Shown: piece by piece, positions 11,899 to 23,551 of the stretch
How positions within the stretch are numbered: position 1 is the stretch's first letter
How the letters are laid out: every line of letters starts with the position of its first letter
Origin: Verrucosispora sp. WMMD573
Lineage (GTDB): Bacteria; Actinomycetota; Actinomycetes; Mycobacteriales; Micromonosporaceae
DNA: 64,000 nucleotides
Direction of reading: 5' to 3'
Assembly (NCBI RefSeq): GCF_027497175.1
Contig: NZ_CP114901.1
Span: 5,890,001-5,954,000, forward strand
Translations under genes and position numbers: made by a program
The notes under the pieces: model-generated
Seen by the model: the letters and a program-made list of their open reading frames with translations, nothing else
The model's database searches: none
What the model was told of the DNA's origin: nothing

Positions 11899-11943
11899 GT
11901 TAGATCGCCAGGCGCCGTGCAGACCGCAACATCGCCGAAGTTG
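11899..11943 (-). repeat. Right terminal inverted repeat of IS remnant
   Basis: Reverse complement begins CAACTTCGGCGATGTTGC and ends TGGCGATCTAAC, matching the left repeat. It directly abuts the uvrC stop codon. Confidence 0.75.
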
Positions 11944-14145
11944 TCAGCTTGCGGGAGGTTCGGGGGTGGGGGTGCGGAGGGCGGTGAGGATGGCCTCGGC
12001 GGTGCGGTGGCCGACGCCGGGGACCTCGGTGATCTCCTCGACGGTGGCGGCCGAGAGGCGTTTCAGCGAGCCGAAGTGACGCAGTAGCGCCTTGCGGCGC
12101 ACCTCGCCCAGACCGGGGACGTTGTCCAACGCCGAGGTGGTCATCCGCTTGGAACGGCGCTGCCGGTGGAAGGTGATGGCGAAACGGTGCGCCTCGTCGC
12201 GTACCCGTTGCAGCAGGTAGAGCCCCTCCGAGGCGCGCGGCAGGATGACCGGGAAGTCGTCGTCGGGCAGCCAGACCTCCTCCAGCCGCTTGGCCAGCCC
12301 GCACAGCGCCACGTCGTCGATGCCCAGCTCGGCGAGGGCCTGTGCGGCGGCGGCCACCTGCGGCGCTCCGCCGTCGACCACCACCAACTGCGGCGGGTAC
12401 GCGAATTTGCGCGGCCGGCCCGTGGTCGGGTCGACGAGCGCGCCGATCCGCGGCTCGTCGCTGTCGTCGGCGACGCCCGCGTCACCGTCGTCCGCGTTGA
12501 CTACGGCCGGCGTGGTGCCGAAAACGTCGGTGCCGGCGACGGCCGGCCTGCGGGCGGCGGCGTCAGCGGCGGCGCGGTCCACGACGCCTGCGTCACCACC
12601 GTCGGCGGTGGCCGGCGCGTCGCCGAGGGCGTCGACAGCGACCGTAACCGACTCACCGGCGGCGTCAGCGGTGGCGGTGGCCCGATCCACGGCGGCGGCA
12701 GGGATGGCGAGGTCGGCGGCGGATTCGACACCCGCCTCACCGGTCTCGGCGCGCGCGTCGAGGTAGCGGGCGAAACGGCGGCGCAGCACCTCGGACATCG
12801 CCGAGAGGTCGTCGCTGGCACCACGGATGATGAACCGGCGGTACTCGCTCTTGCGGGGCAACCCGTCCTCGAAGACGACCATGCTCGCCACCACGTCGGT
12901 CCCCTGGATCTGCGAGATGTCGAAGCACTCGATGCGCAGCGGGGCCGTCCGCAGGCCGAGCGCCTCGGTGATCTCGTCGAGGGCCTTGCTGCGGGTGGTC
13001 AGGTCACCGGCCCGCTTGAGCTTGTGCCGGGCCAGGGCGTCCTTGGCGTTGCGTTCCACCGTCTCCATCAGGGCCCGCTTGTCGCCGCGCTGCGGCACCC
13101 GCAGCGTCACCCGGCCGCCGCGGTGGGTGGAGAGCCAGTCGGCCAGGGCCTCGGCGTCGGCGGGCAGCTCGGGCACCAGCAGCTCCCGTGGCACGTCGGC
13201 CTCGCCGTGCTCGCCGCCGTAGACCTGGGTGCAGAAGTGGTGGACGAGGTCGCCCATGGTCAGCTCCTCGGTCTTCTCCACCACCCAGCCGCGCTGGCCG
13301 CGTACCCGGCCGCCGCGTACGTGGAAGACCTGTACCGCGGCTTCGAGCGGGTCGTCGGCGAACGCCACCACGTCGGCGTCGGTGCCGTCGCCGAGCACCA
13401 CCGTCTGCTTCTCCATCGCCCGGCGCAGCGCGGCGACGTCGTCGCGCAGCCGGGCCGCCCGCTCGAACTCCAACTGCTCGCTGGCCTCGGTCATCTCGCG
13501 TTCCAGCTTGCGGACCATGGTGTCGGTGCGCCCGGCCATGAAGTCGCAGAAGTCGTCGACGATCTCGCGGTGCCGCTCGGCGGAGACGCTGCCGACGCAG
13601 GGGGCCGAGCACTTGCCGATGTATCCGAGCAGGCACGGGCGACCGACCTGGCCGGCCCGCTTGAACACCCCGGCCGAGCAGGTGCGGGCCGGAAAGACGC
13701 GCAGCAGCAGGTCGAGCGTCTCGCGGATCGCCCAGGCGTGCGAGTACGGCCCGAAGTAGCGCACCCCCTTGCGCTTGGCCCCGCGCATCACCTGGAGCCG
13801 TGGGTACTCCTCGTCGAGGGTCACCGCCAGGTAGGGGTACGACTTGTCGTCGCGGTACCGGACGTTGAACCTCGGGTCGTACTGCTTGATCCAGAGGTAT
13901 TCGAGCTGGAGCGCCTCGACTTCGGTGCCCACGGTGACCCAGTCGACCGCCTCGGCGGTGGTGACCATCTGCTGGGTGCGCTGGTGCAGCCCCCACAGGT
14001 CGGCGAAGTAGGAGTTCAGTCGACTACGCAGATTCTTCGCCTTGCCTACGTAGATCACCCGGCCGGTGCCGTCGTAGAAGCGGTACACCCCCGGTGCCTC
14101 GGGAATCGTGCCCGGCGTGGGACGGTAGGTCGACGGATCAGCCAC
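11944..14145 (-). CDS. uvrC: Excinuclease ABC subunit C
   Basis: 733 residues. Makes both incisions in nucleotide excision repair after UvrA and UvrB load on damage. GIY-YIG nuclease at the N terminus ([20 protein letters not shown]), Cys-containing segment, UVR domain binding UvrB (about 205-240, [15 protein letters not shown]), RNase H-like nuclease ([15 protein letters not shown] and later [11 protein letters not shown]), and C-terminal double HhH ([28 protein letters not shown]). About 100 Ala/Asp-rich low-complexity residues (roughly 462-563) interrupt the RNase H domain, making it over 100 residues longer than E. coli UvrC. GTG start with TAATCT 6 nt upstream. Confidence 0.96.
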   Translation of the reverse strand: MADPSTYRPTPGTIPEAPGVYRFYDGTGRVIYVGKAKNLRSRLNSYFADLWGLHQRTQQMVTTAEAVDWVTVGTEVEALQLEYLWIKQYDPRFNVRYRDDKSYPYLAVTLDEEYPRLQVMRGAKRKGVRYFGPYSHAWAIRETLDLLLRVFPARTCSAGVFKRAGQVGRPCLLGYIGKCSAPCVGSVSAERHREIVDDFCDFMAGRTDTMVRKLEREMTEASEQLEFERAARLRDDVAALRRAMEKQTVVLGDGTDADVVAFADDPLEAAVQVFHVRGGRVRGQRGWVVEKTEELTMGDLVHHFCTQVYGGEHGEADVPRELLVPELPADAEALADWLSTHRGGRVTLRVPQRGDKRALMETVERNAKDALARHKLKRAGDLTTRSKALDEITEALGLRTAPLRIECFDISQIQGTDVVASMVVFEDGLPRKSEYRRFIIRGASDDLSAMSEVLRRRFARYLDARAETGEAGVESAADLAIPAAAVDRATATADAAGESVTVAVDALGDAPATADGGDAGVVDRAAADAAARRPAVAGTDVFGTTPAVVNADDGDAGVADDSDEPRIGALVDPTTGRPRKFAYPPQLVVVDGGAPQVAAAAQALAELGIDDVALCGLAKRLEEVWLPDDDFPVILPRASEGLYLLQRVRDEAHRFAITFHRQRRSKRMTTSALDNVPGLGEVRRKALLRHFGSLKRLSAATVEEITEVPGVGHRTAEAILTALRTPTPEPPAS

Positions 14146-14151
14146 ACTCCG

Positions 14152-14157
14152 AGATTA
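14152..14157 (-). promoter_or_regulatory. -10 hexamer for leaderless uvrC
   Basis: Reverse-strand TAATCT ends 6 nt before the uvrC GTG. Confidence 0.5.
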
Positions 14158-14337
14158 GTCGCCGCCCCCGACAGCCCGAATCATCCCCTGATGGCCGGGC
14201 TCGTCCTGAACGAGCCGCACGGCCCGAACATCCTGATCGATGCCTTCCAATATGGAGCACGGCGGCCTACCATCCAGTAACCGAATGTTCTTCATGTAAT
14301 GATCCCGTCCGATGGCCCCCGTCCACAGAGGATCGCC

Positions 14338-17300
14338 ATGACCGGTCACACCACCGCCCGCCGGCTGCTCGCCGGCACCACGGCCGCCGCCGTCGCCGCC
14401 CTCCTCATCGCCGCCCCGACCACCGCCACCGCAGCCGCTATCCCGCCCGAGAGCACGGCGAGCACCCTCGCGACGAACGTCGCCAACGCCTTCGCCGCCA
14501 ACGACTACTGCCTCGGCGAATGCTCGGAGATCCTGCCGCCCGGCCAGAACGGCAACGCCACCCTGGTCGAGATCCTGGGCAACCAGGCTTTCGGCACCCG
14601 GCCCCGGCACTCCGCCGACCAGCTCGACAGGTACGCCGACCTCGTCTACGGCTACGCCGGGCTGCGCGAGGACCAGATCGGCACCTTCTTCAACGACGCC
14701 TCCTTCGGCGTCGCGCCCAGCCAGGTCGAACGCGACTACTCACCCCGCTCGGACGTCCGCATCCTGCGGGACCGGGCCACCGGCGTCCCGCACATCACCG
14801 GCACCACCCGCGCCGGGACCATGTTCGGCGCCGGTTACGCCGGGGCCGAGGACCGGCTGTTCACCATGGACCTGCTGCGACACGTCGGCCGGGGCACGCT
14901 TACCCCGTTCGCCGGAGGCGCACCGGGCAACCGGGCGTTGGAGCAGAGCGTCTGGCGTACCTCCCCGTACACGGAGGCCGACCTGCAGGCGCAGGTGGCG
15001 GCGCTGCGGCAGCAGGGCGGCGGGCGCGGTGAGCAGCTCTACGCCGACGTGCAGGAGTACATCGCCGGGATCAACGCCTACATCCGTACCTGCATGGCCG
15101 ACCGCGACTGTCCCGGCGAGTACGTACTCACCGGACATCTGGACGCGATCACCAACGCCGGTGGGCCCGAGCCGTTCGTGCTGACCGACCTGGTCGCCAT
15201 CGCCGGTGTGGTCGGTGGCCTGTTCGGCGGCGGGGGCGGCACCGAGATGCAGTCCGCGCTGGTCCGCATCGCCGCCCGGGCCAAGTTCGGCCCGGTGGAG
15301 GGCGACCGGGTGTGGCAGGGCTTCCGGGGGCAGAACGACCCGGAGACCGTGCTGACGCTGCACGACGGGCAGAGCTTCCCGTACGGCGACGCCTCCCCCG
15401 ACGCGCCAAGCGTGGTGCTGCCGGACGCCGGCTCGGCCCGGGTCGAACCGATCGTCACCGACCCGACCGGCTCCGCGACCGACGCCACGACCTCGAACAG
15501 CGGCTCCGAGCTGGCCGCCGCGCTGTCCGGGCTGACCATCGACCCCGCCCACCGGGGCATGTCGAACGCGGCGGTGATCTCGGCCGAGCACTCCACCAGC
15601 GGGCATCCGGTGGCGGTGTTCGGGCCGCAGACCGGCTACTTCTCCCCGCAACTGCTGATGGTGCAGGAGCTGCAAGGGCCGGGCATCAGCGCCCGAGGCG
15701 CCGCCTTCGCCGGACTGAACCTGTACGTCCTGCTCGGCCGGGGCCAGGACTACGCCTGGAGCGCCACCTCCGCCGTGCACGACATCACCGACACCTACGC
15801 GGTGCCGCTCTGCGTACCCGGCGGCGGCACGCCGACGCTGGGCAGCAACCACTACCTGTTCCGCGGGCAGTGCCGGGCGATGGAGGAGCTGTCCCACGTC
15901 AACCGGTGGAGCCCGACCGTCGCCGACGGCACCGCGGCCGGGTCGTACAAGCTGGTCGCCTGGCGTACCGAGCTCGGCCTGGTGGCCTGGCGGGGCACTG
16001 TCGGTGGGGTGCCGCACGCCTTCACGAAGCTGCGGTCCACCTACGGTCGGGAGGCCAACTCCGCGATCGGTTTCCAGATGTACAACGACCCGAGCCAGAT
16101 GGGCTCCGCGGCGGCGTTCCGCACCTCGGCGAACAACGTCGAGTACGCGTTCAACTGGTTCTACGTCAACTCCACCGAGTCGGCGTACTTCAACTCCGGG
16201 CTCAACCCACTGCGGGCGGCCGGCAGCAATCCGAGCCTGCCGATGAAGGCCGAGCGGGCGTACGAGTGGCAGGACTTCGACCCGGAGACCGGCACCGCCC
16301 GGTACGCGCCGGCCTCGGCCCACCCGCAGTCGACGAACCAGGACTACTACGTCAGCTGGAACAACAAGCAGGCCAAGGACTTCGGTGCCGCCGACGGCAA
16401 CTTCAGCTTCGGCGCCGTGCACCGCGGCGACCTGCTGGACAAGCCGGTGAAGGCGGCGCTCGCGGCCGGACGCACCTTCGACCGGGCCTCGCTCACGGAG
16501 CTGGTGCAGCGGGCCGGGCTGACCGATCTGCGCGGCGCCGAGGTGCTCGGCGAGCTGATCCGGGTGCTGGAGAGCCAACCGGTCGCCGACACCGCCCTGG
16601 CCAGCGAGATCGCCCGGCTGAAGGCGTGGCGGCAGGCCGGCGCGCTGCGGGTGGAGACGGCCAGGGGCAGCAAGGTCTACCAGCATGCCGAGGCGATCCG
16701 GACGCTCGACGCCTGGTGGCCGCTGCTGGTGCGGGGCATGTTCCGGGAACCGCTCGGCGCGCCGCTGTACCAGTCCCTGGTCAACACCATCCAGGTCAAC
16801 GAGTCCCCCTCCGGCCAGCAGCAGGGCGACGTGTCGGACCTGCCGTCGTCGGCGAACAGCGCCCAGACGCACAAGGGCTCGGCGTTCCAGTACGGGTGGT
16901 GGGGTTGGGTAGACAAGGACCTGCGGGCCGTCCTGGGTGACCCGGTGGCCGGTGGGCCGGGGCGTACCTTCTGCGGCGACGGCGACCTCGCCGCCTGCCG
17001 GCAGATCCTGCTGGACACCCTGCGCACAGCGGCGACGACGCCGGCCACGCAGACCTATCCGGGTGACTCGACGTGCGCCGCCGGCGACCAGTGGTGCGCT
17101 GACGCCATCGTCCAGTCACCGCTTGGCGGCATCAAACACGCCACCATCGCCTGGCAGAACCGTCCCACCTACCAGCAGGTGGTCTCGTTCCCCGCCCGCC
17201 GTGGCGACGACCTGACCAACCTCGCCACCGGCCGCCCGGTCACCGCGTCGAGCAGTCAGCTGTTCAACGGTGCCGGCCGTGCCGTCGACGGCGACCTGGG

Positions 17301-17598
17301 TACCCGCTGGGCCAGTTCCTGGTCGGACAACCAGTGGCTGCGGGTTGACCTCGGATCCGTACGGCAGGTCGGTCGGGTGGTCCTGGCCTGGGAGGCGGCC
17401 CACGCCCGGTCGTACCGGGTGGAGGTCTCCGCCGACGGTGCCACCTGGCGACCGGCCTGGTCGACCTCGGCCGGAAACGGCGGCACCGACGTGGTCACCT
17501 TCGCCCCGCAGCAGGCCCGCTACGTGCGGATGTACGGGCTGACCCGGGGCACCTCCTACGGCTTCTCGCTGTGGGAGATGTCGGTCTACGGCCAGTGA
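14338..17598 (+). CDS. Secreted penicillin-acylase-family amidohydrolase with C-terminal F5/8 type C domain
   Basis: 1086 residues; AGAGG lies 5-6 nt before the ATG. Signal peptide (RRLLAGTTAAAVAALLIAA, cleavage around ATA). N-terminal alpha-chain region has VPHITGTTRAGTMFGAGYAGAEDR, typical of penicillin/acyl-homoserine-lactone acylases. The likely autocatalytic Ser nucleophile is Ser409 in GMSNAAVISAEHSTSG, the start of the beta chain after spacer removal; SNAWVV is the usual form, so the Trp is replaced. Residues about 960-1086 form an F5/8C (discoidin, CBM32-like) domain: NLATGRPVTASS, GDLGTRWASSWSDNQWLRVD, ARYVRMYGL. Substrate unknown; an acyl amide or quorum signal, held near a glycan surface, is inference. 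Convergent with the Rieske gene. Confidence 0.9.
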   Translation: MTGHTTARRLLAGTTAAAVAALLIAAPTTATAAAIPPESTASTLATNVANAFAANDYCLGECSEILPPGQNGNATLVEILGNQAFGTRPRHSADQLDRYADLVYGYAGLREDQIGTFFNDASFGVAPSQVERDYSPRSDVRILRDRATGVPHITGTTRAGTMFGAGYAGAEDRLFTMDLLRHVGRGTLTPFAGGAPGNRALEQSVWRTSPYTEADLQAQVAALRQQGGGRGEQLYADVQEYIAGINAYIRTCMADRDCPGEYVLTGHLDAITNAGGPEPFVLTDLVAIAGVVGGLFGGGGGTEMQSALVRIAARAKFGPVEGDRVWQGFRGQNDPETVLTLHDGQSFPYGDASPDAPSVVLPDAGSARVEPIVTDPTGSATDATTSNSGSELAAALSGLTIDPAHRGMSNAAVISAEHSTSGHPVAVFGPQTGYFSPQLLMVQELQGPGISARGAAFAGLNLYVLLGRGQDYAWSATSAVHDITDTYAVPLCVPGGGTPTLGSNHYLFRGQCRAMEELSHVNRWSPTVADGTAAGSYKLVAWRTELGLVAWRGTVGGVPHAFTKLRSTYGREANSAIGFQMYNDPSQMGSAAAFRTSANNVEYAFNWFYVNSTESAYFNSGLNPLRAAGSNPSLPMKAERAYEWQDFDPETGTARYAPASAHPQSTNQDYYVSWNNKQAKDFGAADGNFSFGAVHRGDLLDKPVKAALAAGRTFDRASLTELVQRAGLTDLRGAEVLGELIRVLESQPVADTALASEIARLKAWRQAGALRVETARGSKVYQHAEAIRTLDAWWPLLVRGMFREPLGAPLYQSLVNTIQVNESPSGQQQGDVSDLPSSANSAQTHKGSAFQYGWWGWVDKDLRAVLGDPVAGGPGRTFCGDGDLAACRQILLDTLRTAATTPATQTYPGDSTCAAGDQWCADAIVQSPLGGIKHATIAWQNRPTYQQVVSFPARRGDDLTNLATGRPVTASSSQLFNGAGRAVDGDLGTRWASSWSDNQWLRVDLGSVRQVGRVVLAWEAAHARSYRVEVSADGATWRPAWSTSAGNGGTDVVTFAPQQARYVRMYGLTRGTSYGFSLWEMSVYGQ

Positions 17599-17605
17599 CG
17601 CCGAC

Positions 17606-17643
17606 GGTCGCGGCCGGGACGCGGCATCGCCCCGGCCGCGACC
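17606..17643. terminator. Bidirectional terminator between acylase and Rieske genes
   Basis: Perfect 13-bp arms GGTCGCGGCCGGG and CCCGGCCGCGACC with a 12-nt loop, between two convergent stop codons. Confidence 0.75.
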
Positions 17644-17657
17644 GCCCTTCGGCCGGC

Positions 17658-18164
17658 TCAGGCCAGCGCGATCTGGTCGCCGTCGACCTTGATGTTCTTG
17701 GCCGGCAGCGGCGTGGTCGCCGGGCCGGCCGTGACGGAGCCGTCCTCGATGGAGAACTTGCTGCCGTGGCAGGTGCAGTTGATGGTGCCGCCGTCGACGT
17801 TCGACACCGGGCAGCCCTGGTGGGTGCAGACCGGGTCGAAGCCCTTGAAGTCGCCGGCGGTGGGCTGGGTGATCACCACGCCCTGGGCGGCGAAGACCGC
17901 GCCGCCGCCGACCGGGATGTCGGTCGTCCGGGCCAGTGACTGGGCGCCCTCACGGTCCCCGCCGCCGGCGTCGCCGGTGTTGGTGATCTGCGGTCCAGGG
18001 CTCGGTGCCGCGCCGCCGTCGCCGTCCTCACCGCCGCAGGCGGCCAGGACCACCGCCGCGCCGACCGCTCCCGCGCCCGTGAGCACGGCCCGGCGGCTAC
18101 GCACTCCAGGCCCGGCCGACACCTGCTCGTCGCTCATGTCAGCGCTGCCCTGCGGCTCGCTCAT
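17658..18164 (-). CDS. Tat-exported Rieske [2Fe-2S] lipoprotein
   Basis: 168 residues. Twin-arginine signal [14 protein letters not shown] followed by hydrophobic residues and lipobox LAAC, so a lipid-anchored extracytoplasmic protein. After a Gly/Asp/Pro-rich linker come the Rieske cluster ligands CTHQGCPV and CTCHGSKFS. Proteins of this type accept or pass electrons at the membrane; the partner is not evident here. Of three in-frame starts (18185 GTG, 18164 ATG, 18137 ATG), 18164 is preferred because GGAGGG lies 6 nt upstream. Confidence 0.9.
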   Translation of the reverse strand: MSEPQGSADMSDEQVSAGPGVRSRRAVLTGAGAVGAAVVLAACGGEDGDGGAAPSPGPQITNTGDAGGGDREGAQSLARTTDIPVGGGAVFAAQGVVITQPTAGDFKGFDPVCTHQGCPVSNVDGGTINCTCHGSKFSIEDGSVTAGPATTPLPAKNIKVDGDQIALA

Positions 18165-18243
18165 GCCTCGCCCTCCGTCACTCACTCCGGTGCATGATGT
18201 GTCGCTACTCTCCCTGCACGCACCACTCTGCCCGGCGGTTCAC

Positions 18244-18303
18244 CCGATCGGCCACCCGGGCCCCCCGCTCGCCGGGAGGGGGCTTGCCGCCCGGCCGGAT
18301 CGG
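18244..18303 (-). terminator. uvrA terminator (nested hairpin)
   Basis: Outer arms CCGATCGGCC and GGCCGGATCGG (one bulge) enclose an inner GCCCCC/GGGGGC stem, directly after the uvrA stop on the reverse strand. Confidence 0.5.
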
Positions 18304-18307
18304 CCCG

Positions 18308-21250
<2,943 letters not shown>

Positions 21251-21448
21251 GGTCCGTGTACTCCCGGGTGAGAATGAAGAGGAAGATCTGTCCGCTTTTG
21301 GGATGATCCCAGCGGTTGTGTCAGCGCGGAGAGTGCGCCCCGGCAACTGTAGACCCGACCCCCGACAACTTCCCCCACCCACACATCCCACCCCACCCCA
21401 CCCCCACCCCCGCCCCGCTCCCCACCCCGCCCCCCGCCCCAGCTGCGC

Positions 21449-21518
21449 CGATCATGCAGTTGTGGCACGCACAAAAGCGGTCAAATCACTCGTACCGACG
21501 ACCACAACTGCATGATCG
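21449..21518. repeat. Perfect 17-bp inverted repeat in a C-tract/G-tract composite element
   Basis: CGATCATGCAGTTGTGG (21449-21465) pairs exactly with CCACAACTGCATGATCG (21502-21518), loop 36 nt. A CCCCACCCC-rich tract (about 21355-21440) precedes it and a GGGGTGGGGG tract (about 21527-21543) follows. It lies between the rsgA stop and the uvrA start and may terminate rsgA. Confidence 0.75.
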
Positions 21519-21543
21519 CGAACCGTAGGGGTGGGGGTGGGGG

Positions 21544-22572
21544 TTAGTGGGGGGTACGGCGGGTGGTGCGGGGCACACGGGTGGAGCGGCGACGGGTCTC
21601 GTGGGCGATCTCCCGTTGCAGCCGACGCCAGCTCTCGTAGCGGCGGGCGGTCAGCGCACCGGCAGCCATTGCCGCGCGCACCGCGCAGCCGGGTTCGGCC
21701 TCGTGCCCGCAGTCGCCGTACCGGCAGCCGACGGCCAGCTCGGCGATGTCGGCGAAGGCGCGGTCGAGCCCGGTCGAGCCGTCGAGCAGGCCGACGGCCC
21801 GGACCCCGGGCGTGTCCACCACGGCACCGCCGCCCGGCAGCGGGACCAGCGACCGCCAGGTGGTGGTGTGCCGACCCTTGCCGTCGACCCGACGGATCGC
21901 CTGGGTGGGCATCACCACCGCCGAGACGAGCGCGTTGACCAGGCTGGACTTGCCGGCGCCGGAGGGTCCGAGCAGGCCGAGGGTGCGGCCGGGGCCGACC
22001 TCGGCGCGCAGCGGCTCCAGCCCGGCGCCGTGCTCGGCGCTGACCGGCAGCACCGGCACGCCCGGGGCGAGAGCCGCGAGCTGACGCGCCACCGCCGCCG
22101 GATCGGTCGCCAGGTCGGTCTTGGTCAGCACCACCAGCGGCCGGGCACCCGACTCGTGGACCAGCGAGAGCAGCCGCTCGATCCGGGCTGCGTCCGGTGC
22201 CGGGTGCACCGGCTCGACCACGGCGGCCACGTCCAGGTTGGCGGCCAGCAGTTGGCCGCTGGCGTCCTTGCCGGCGGTGCGCCGGATCAACGCGGTACGC
22301 CGGGGCAGCACCGCCTCCACCGTCACCCGCCCATCGGGCCAGGCGCACAGCAGCACCCAGTCGCCGACGCCAGGCAGCCGGGTCGCGTCGCCGACGGCGG
22401 CGGCCAGCACGGTCCCGCCGGTCGAGGCGCGCATCGGCCCGTCCTCGGTGAGCACGGTGCAGACGCCCCGGTCGACGCGGGCCACCCGGCCGGGACGCTG
22501 ATCGGTACGGATACGTCGCAGATGGGCCGCCCGGTCGGTGTCCCAGCCCAGGGCGGTCAGCGAGATGGTCAT
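21544..22572 (-). CDS. rsgA: Ribosome small subunit-dependent GTPase A
   Basis: 342 residues from ATG with GAGGAG 2-3 nt before GCC-ATG. Circularly permuted GTPase that matures the 30S subunit: OB-fold N terminus (RVARVDRGVCTVL), G4 LTKTDLA, then G1 GPSGAGKSSLVNAL, G2/G3 DTPGVRAVGL, and the C-terminal zinc knuckle CRYGDCGHEAEPGCAV. Permuted order G4-G1-G3 is diagnostic. The coding frame terminates at the edge of a G-rich tract. Upstream and divergent is the isomerase-like gene at 22829. Confidence 0.95.
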   Translation of the reverse strand: MTISLTALGWDTDRAAHLRRIRTDQRPGRVARVDRGVCTVLTEDGPMRASTGGTVLAAAVGDATRLPGVGDWVLLCAWPDGRVTVEAVLPRRTALIRRTAGKDASGQLLAANLDVAAVVEPVHPAPDAARIERLLSLVHESGARPLVVLTKTDLATDPAAVARQLAALAPGVPVLPVSAEHGAGLEPLRAEVGPGRTLGLLGPSGAGKSSLVNALVSAVVMPTQAIRRVDGKGRHTTTWRSLVPLPGGGAVVDTPGVRAVGLLDGSTGLDRAFADIAELAVGCRYGDCGHEAEPGCAVRAAMAAGALTARRYESWRRLQREIAHETRRRSTRVPRTTRRTPH

Positions 22573-22815
22573 GGCTCCTCGTTCAGTCTCGGTGCGGGTG
22601 ATACACGGGTGCGGTGACCGGCATGACCACACCTCCTCCGCTCCGGCGTCACGCACGAACCTGGTCGACCTCCCCGGTGAGGACCGGGCCGCGAGGCAGC
22701 AGACGAGGCGTCCACGTCACGGGCCCCGCTTCGAGGGGGTCGTTGGCACAGACGGTAGGTCGGACCACGCCACGCCGGAAGTGAATTCCGCGGCGACGCG
22801 GTGGGCGCGGGCCGC

Positions 22816-22821
22816 TAGGGT
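22816..22821 (+). promoter_or_regulatory. -10 hexamer for leaderless gene at 22829
   Basis: TAGGGT ends 7 nt before the GTG start. Confidence 0.5.
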
Positions 22822-22828
22822 CAGCACC

Positions 22829-23545
22829 GTGACGATGGATCCGCTGCTGCTGACCGGCGACGTGGACGACGCCACGGCCCGCCTGCTGCGGACGGCGGCC
22901 ACCTTCGACGCCGCCGACCTCGCGGCGCCGTCCCTGCTGCCCGGGTGGACCCGGGGGCACGTGCTCGCCCACGTGTGCCGCAACGCCGACGGCTTCGTCA
23001 ATTTGCTCACCTCGGCCCGCACCGGCGAGCCGATCCCGATGTACGCCAGCGCCGCCACCCGGACCGCCGACATCGAGGCGGGGGCCCCGCGTACCCCGGA
23101 GGAACAGCTGGACGACCTGCGGCGCAGCGCGGACCGGTTCGCCGAGGCCGTCGCCGCGATGCCGGTGCCGGCGTGGGGCGCCACCGTCGAGACCCGACAC
23201 GGCTCGCGGCCGGCGGCCCTGCTCGTCTGGGGTCGGCTGCGGGAGCTGGAGATCCACCACGTCGACCTGGCGGCCGGCTACCAGCCCACGGACTGGTCAC
23301 CGGACTTCGGTCACCGGCTGCTGCATGAGGTCGCCAGCGGCTTCGCCGACCGAAGCGACGTACCGGCGATGGTGCTGCGCTTCGACGGCAGCAGCCACGA
23401 ACTGGTGCTCGGCGATCGGGCACAGGCACCGGTCGTCGCGGGTGCGGCGGCCGAACTCGCCGCATGGCTGACCGGCCGTGACCCCGGCACCACCCTGACC
23501 GTCACCCCCGACGGGCAGCTGCCCCACCCGCCCGAATGGATCTAG
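22829..23545 (+). CDS. Maleylpyruvate isomerase / mycothiol-dependent (DinB-like) family protein
   Basis: 238 residues. N-terminal four-helix DinB-like region with the family pattern LLPGWTRGHVLAHVCRNADG, whose His residues would bind a metal, and a later RLRELEIHHVDLAAGY; the C-terminal part (VLRFDGSSHELVLGD, LAAWLTGRD) matches the MDMPI C-terminal domain. Such enzymes use mycothiol, the actinobacterial thiol, but the substrate is unknown. GTG start chosen because of the TAGGGT hexamer 7 nt upstream. It precedes the MBL gene by 6 bp and sits beside uvrA, an arrangement I recall also from Streptomyces. Confidence 0.85.
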   Translation: MTMDPLLLTGDVDDATARLLRTAATFDAADLAAPSLLPGWTRGHVLAHVCRNADGFVNLLTSARTGEPIPMYASAATRTADIEAGAPRTPEEQLDDLRRSADRFAEAVAAMPVPAWGATVETRHGSRPAALLVWGRLRELEIHHVDLAAGYQPTDWSPDFGHRLLHEVASGFADRSDVPAMVLRFDGSSHELVLGDRAQAPVVAGAAAELAAWLTGRDPGTTLTVTPDGQLPHPPEWI

Positions 23546-23551
23546 GAAGCC

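Larger units (their letters stand above)
10338..11943 (-). mobile_element. Degenerate insertion sequence, about 1.6 kb
   Basis: Bounded by 45-bp imperfect inverted repeats and containing a single DDE-type transposase gene broken by two frameshifts. The right end touches the uvrC stop codon (11946-11944) and the left end lies 29 bp after the recQ stop. No target-site duplication is obvious. Base use is slightly less GC-rich at the left end than in neighbours. The transposase resembles the actinobacterial family that NCBI calls NF041680 (recalled, not searched). Confidence 0.75.

Noticed and set aside
12166..14280. 704-codon forward open frame opposite uvrC
   Set aside because: Mirrors uvrC codons; His/Gly/Arg-rich shadow without domains.
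14338..18164. Biosynthetic gene cluster around the acylase
   Set aside because: No synthase, tailoring or export genes nearby; the neighbours are repair genes.
21355..21440. 6C-type small RNA from the C-rich tract
   Set aside because: The cytosines are in an open tract and not in two hairpin loops, which defines 6C RNA.
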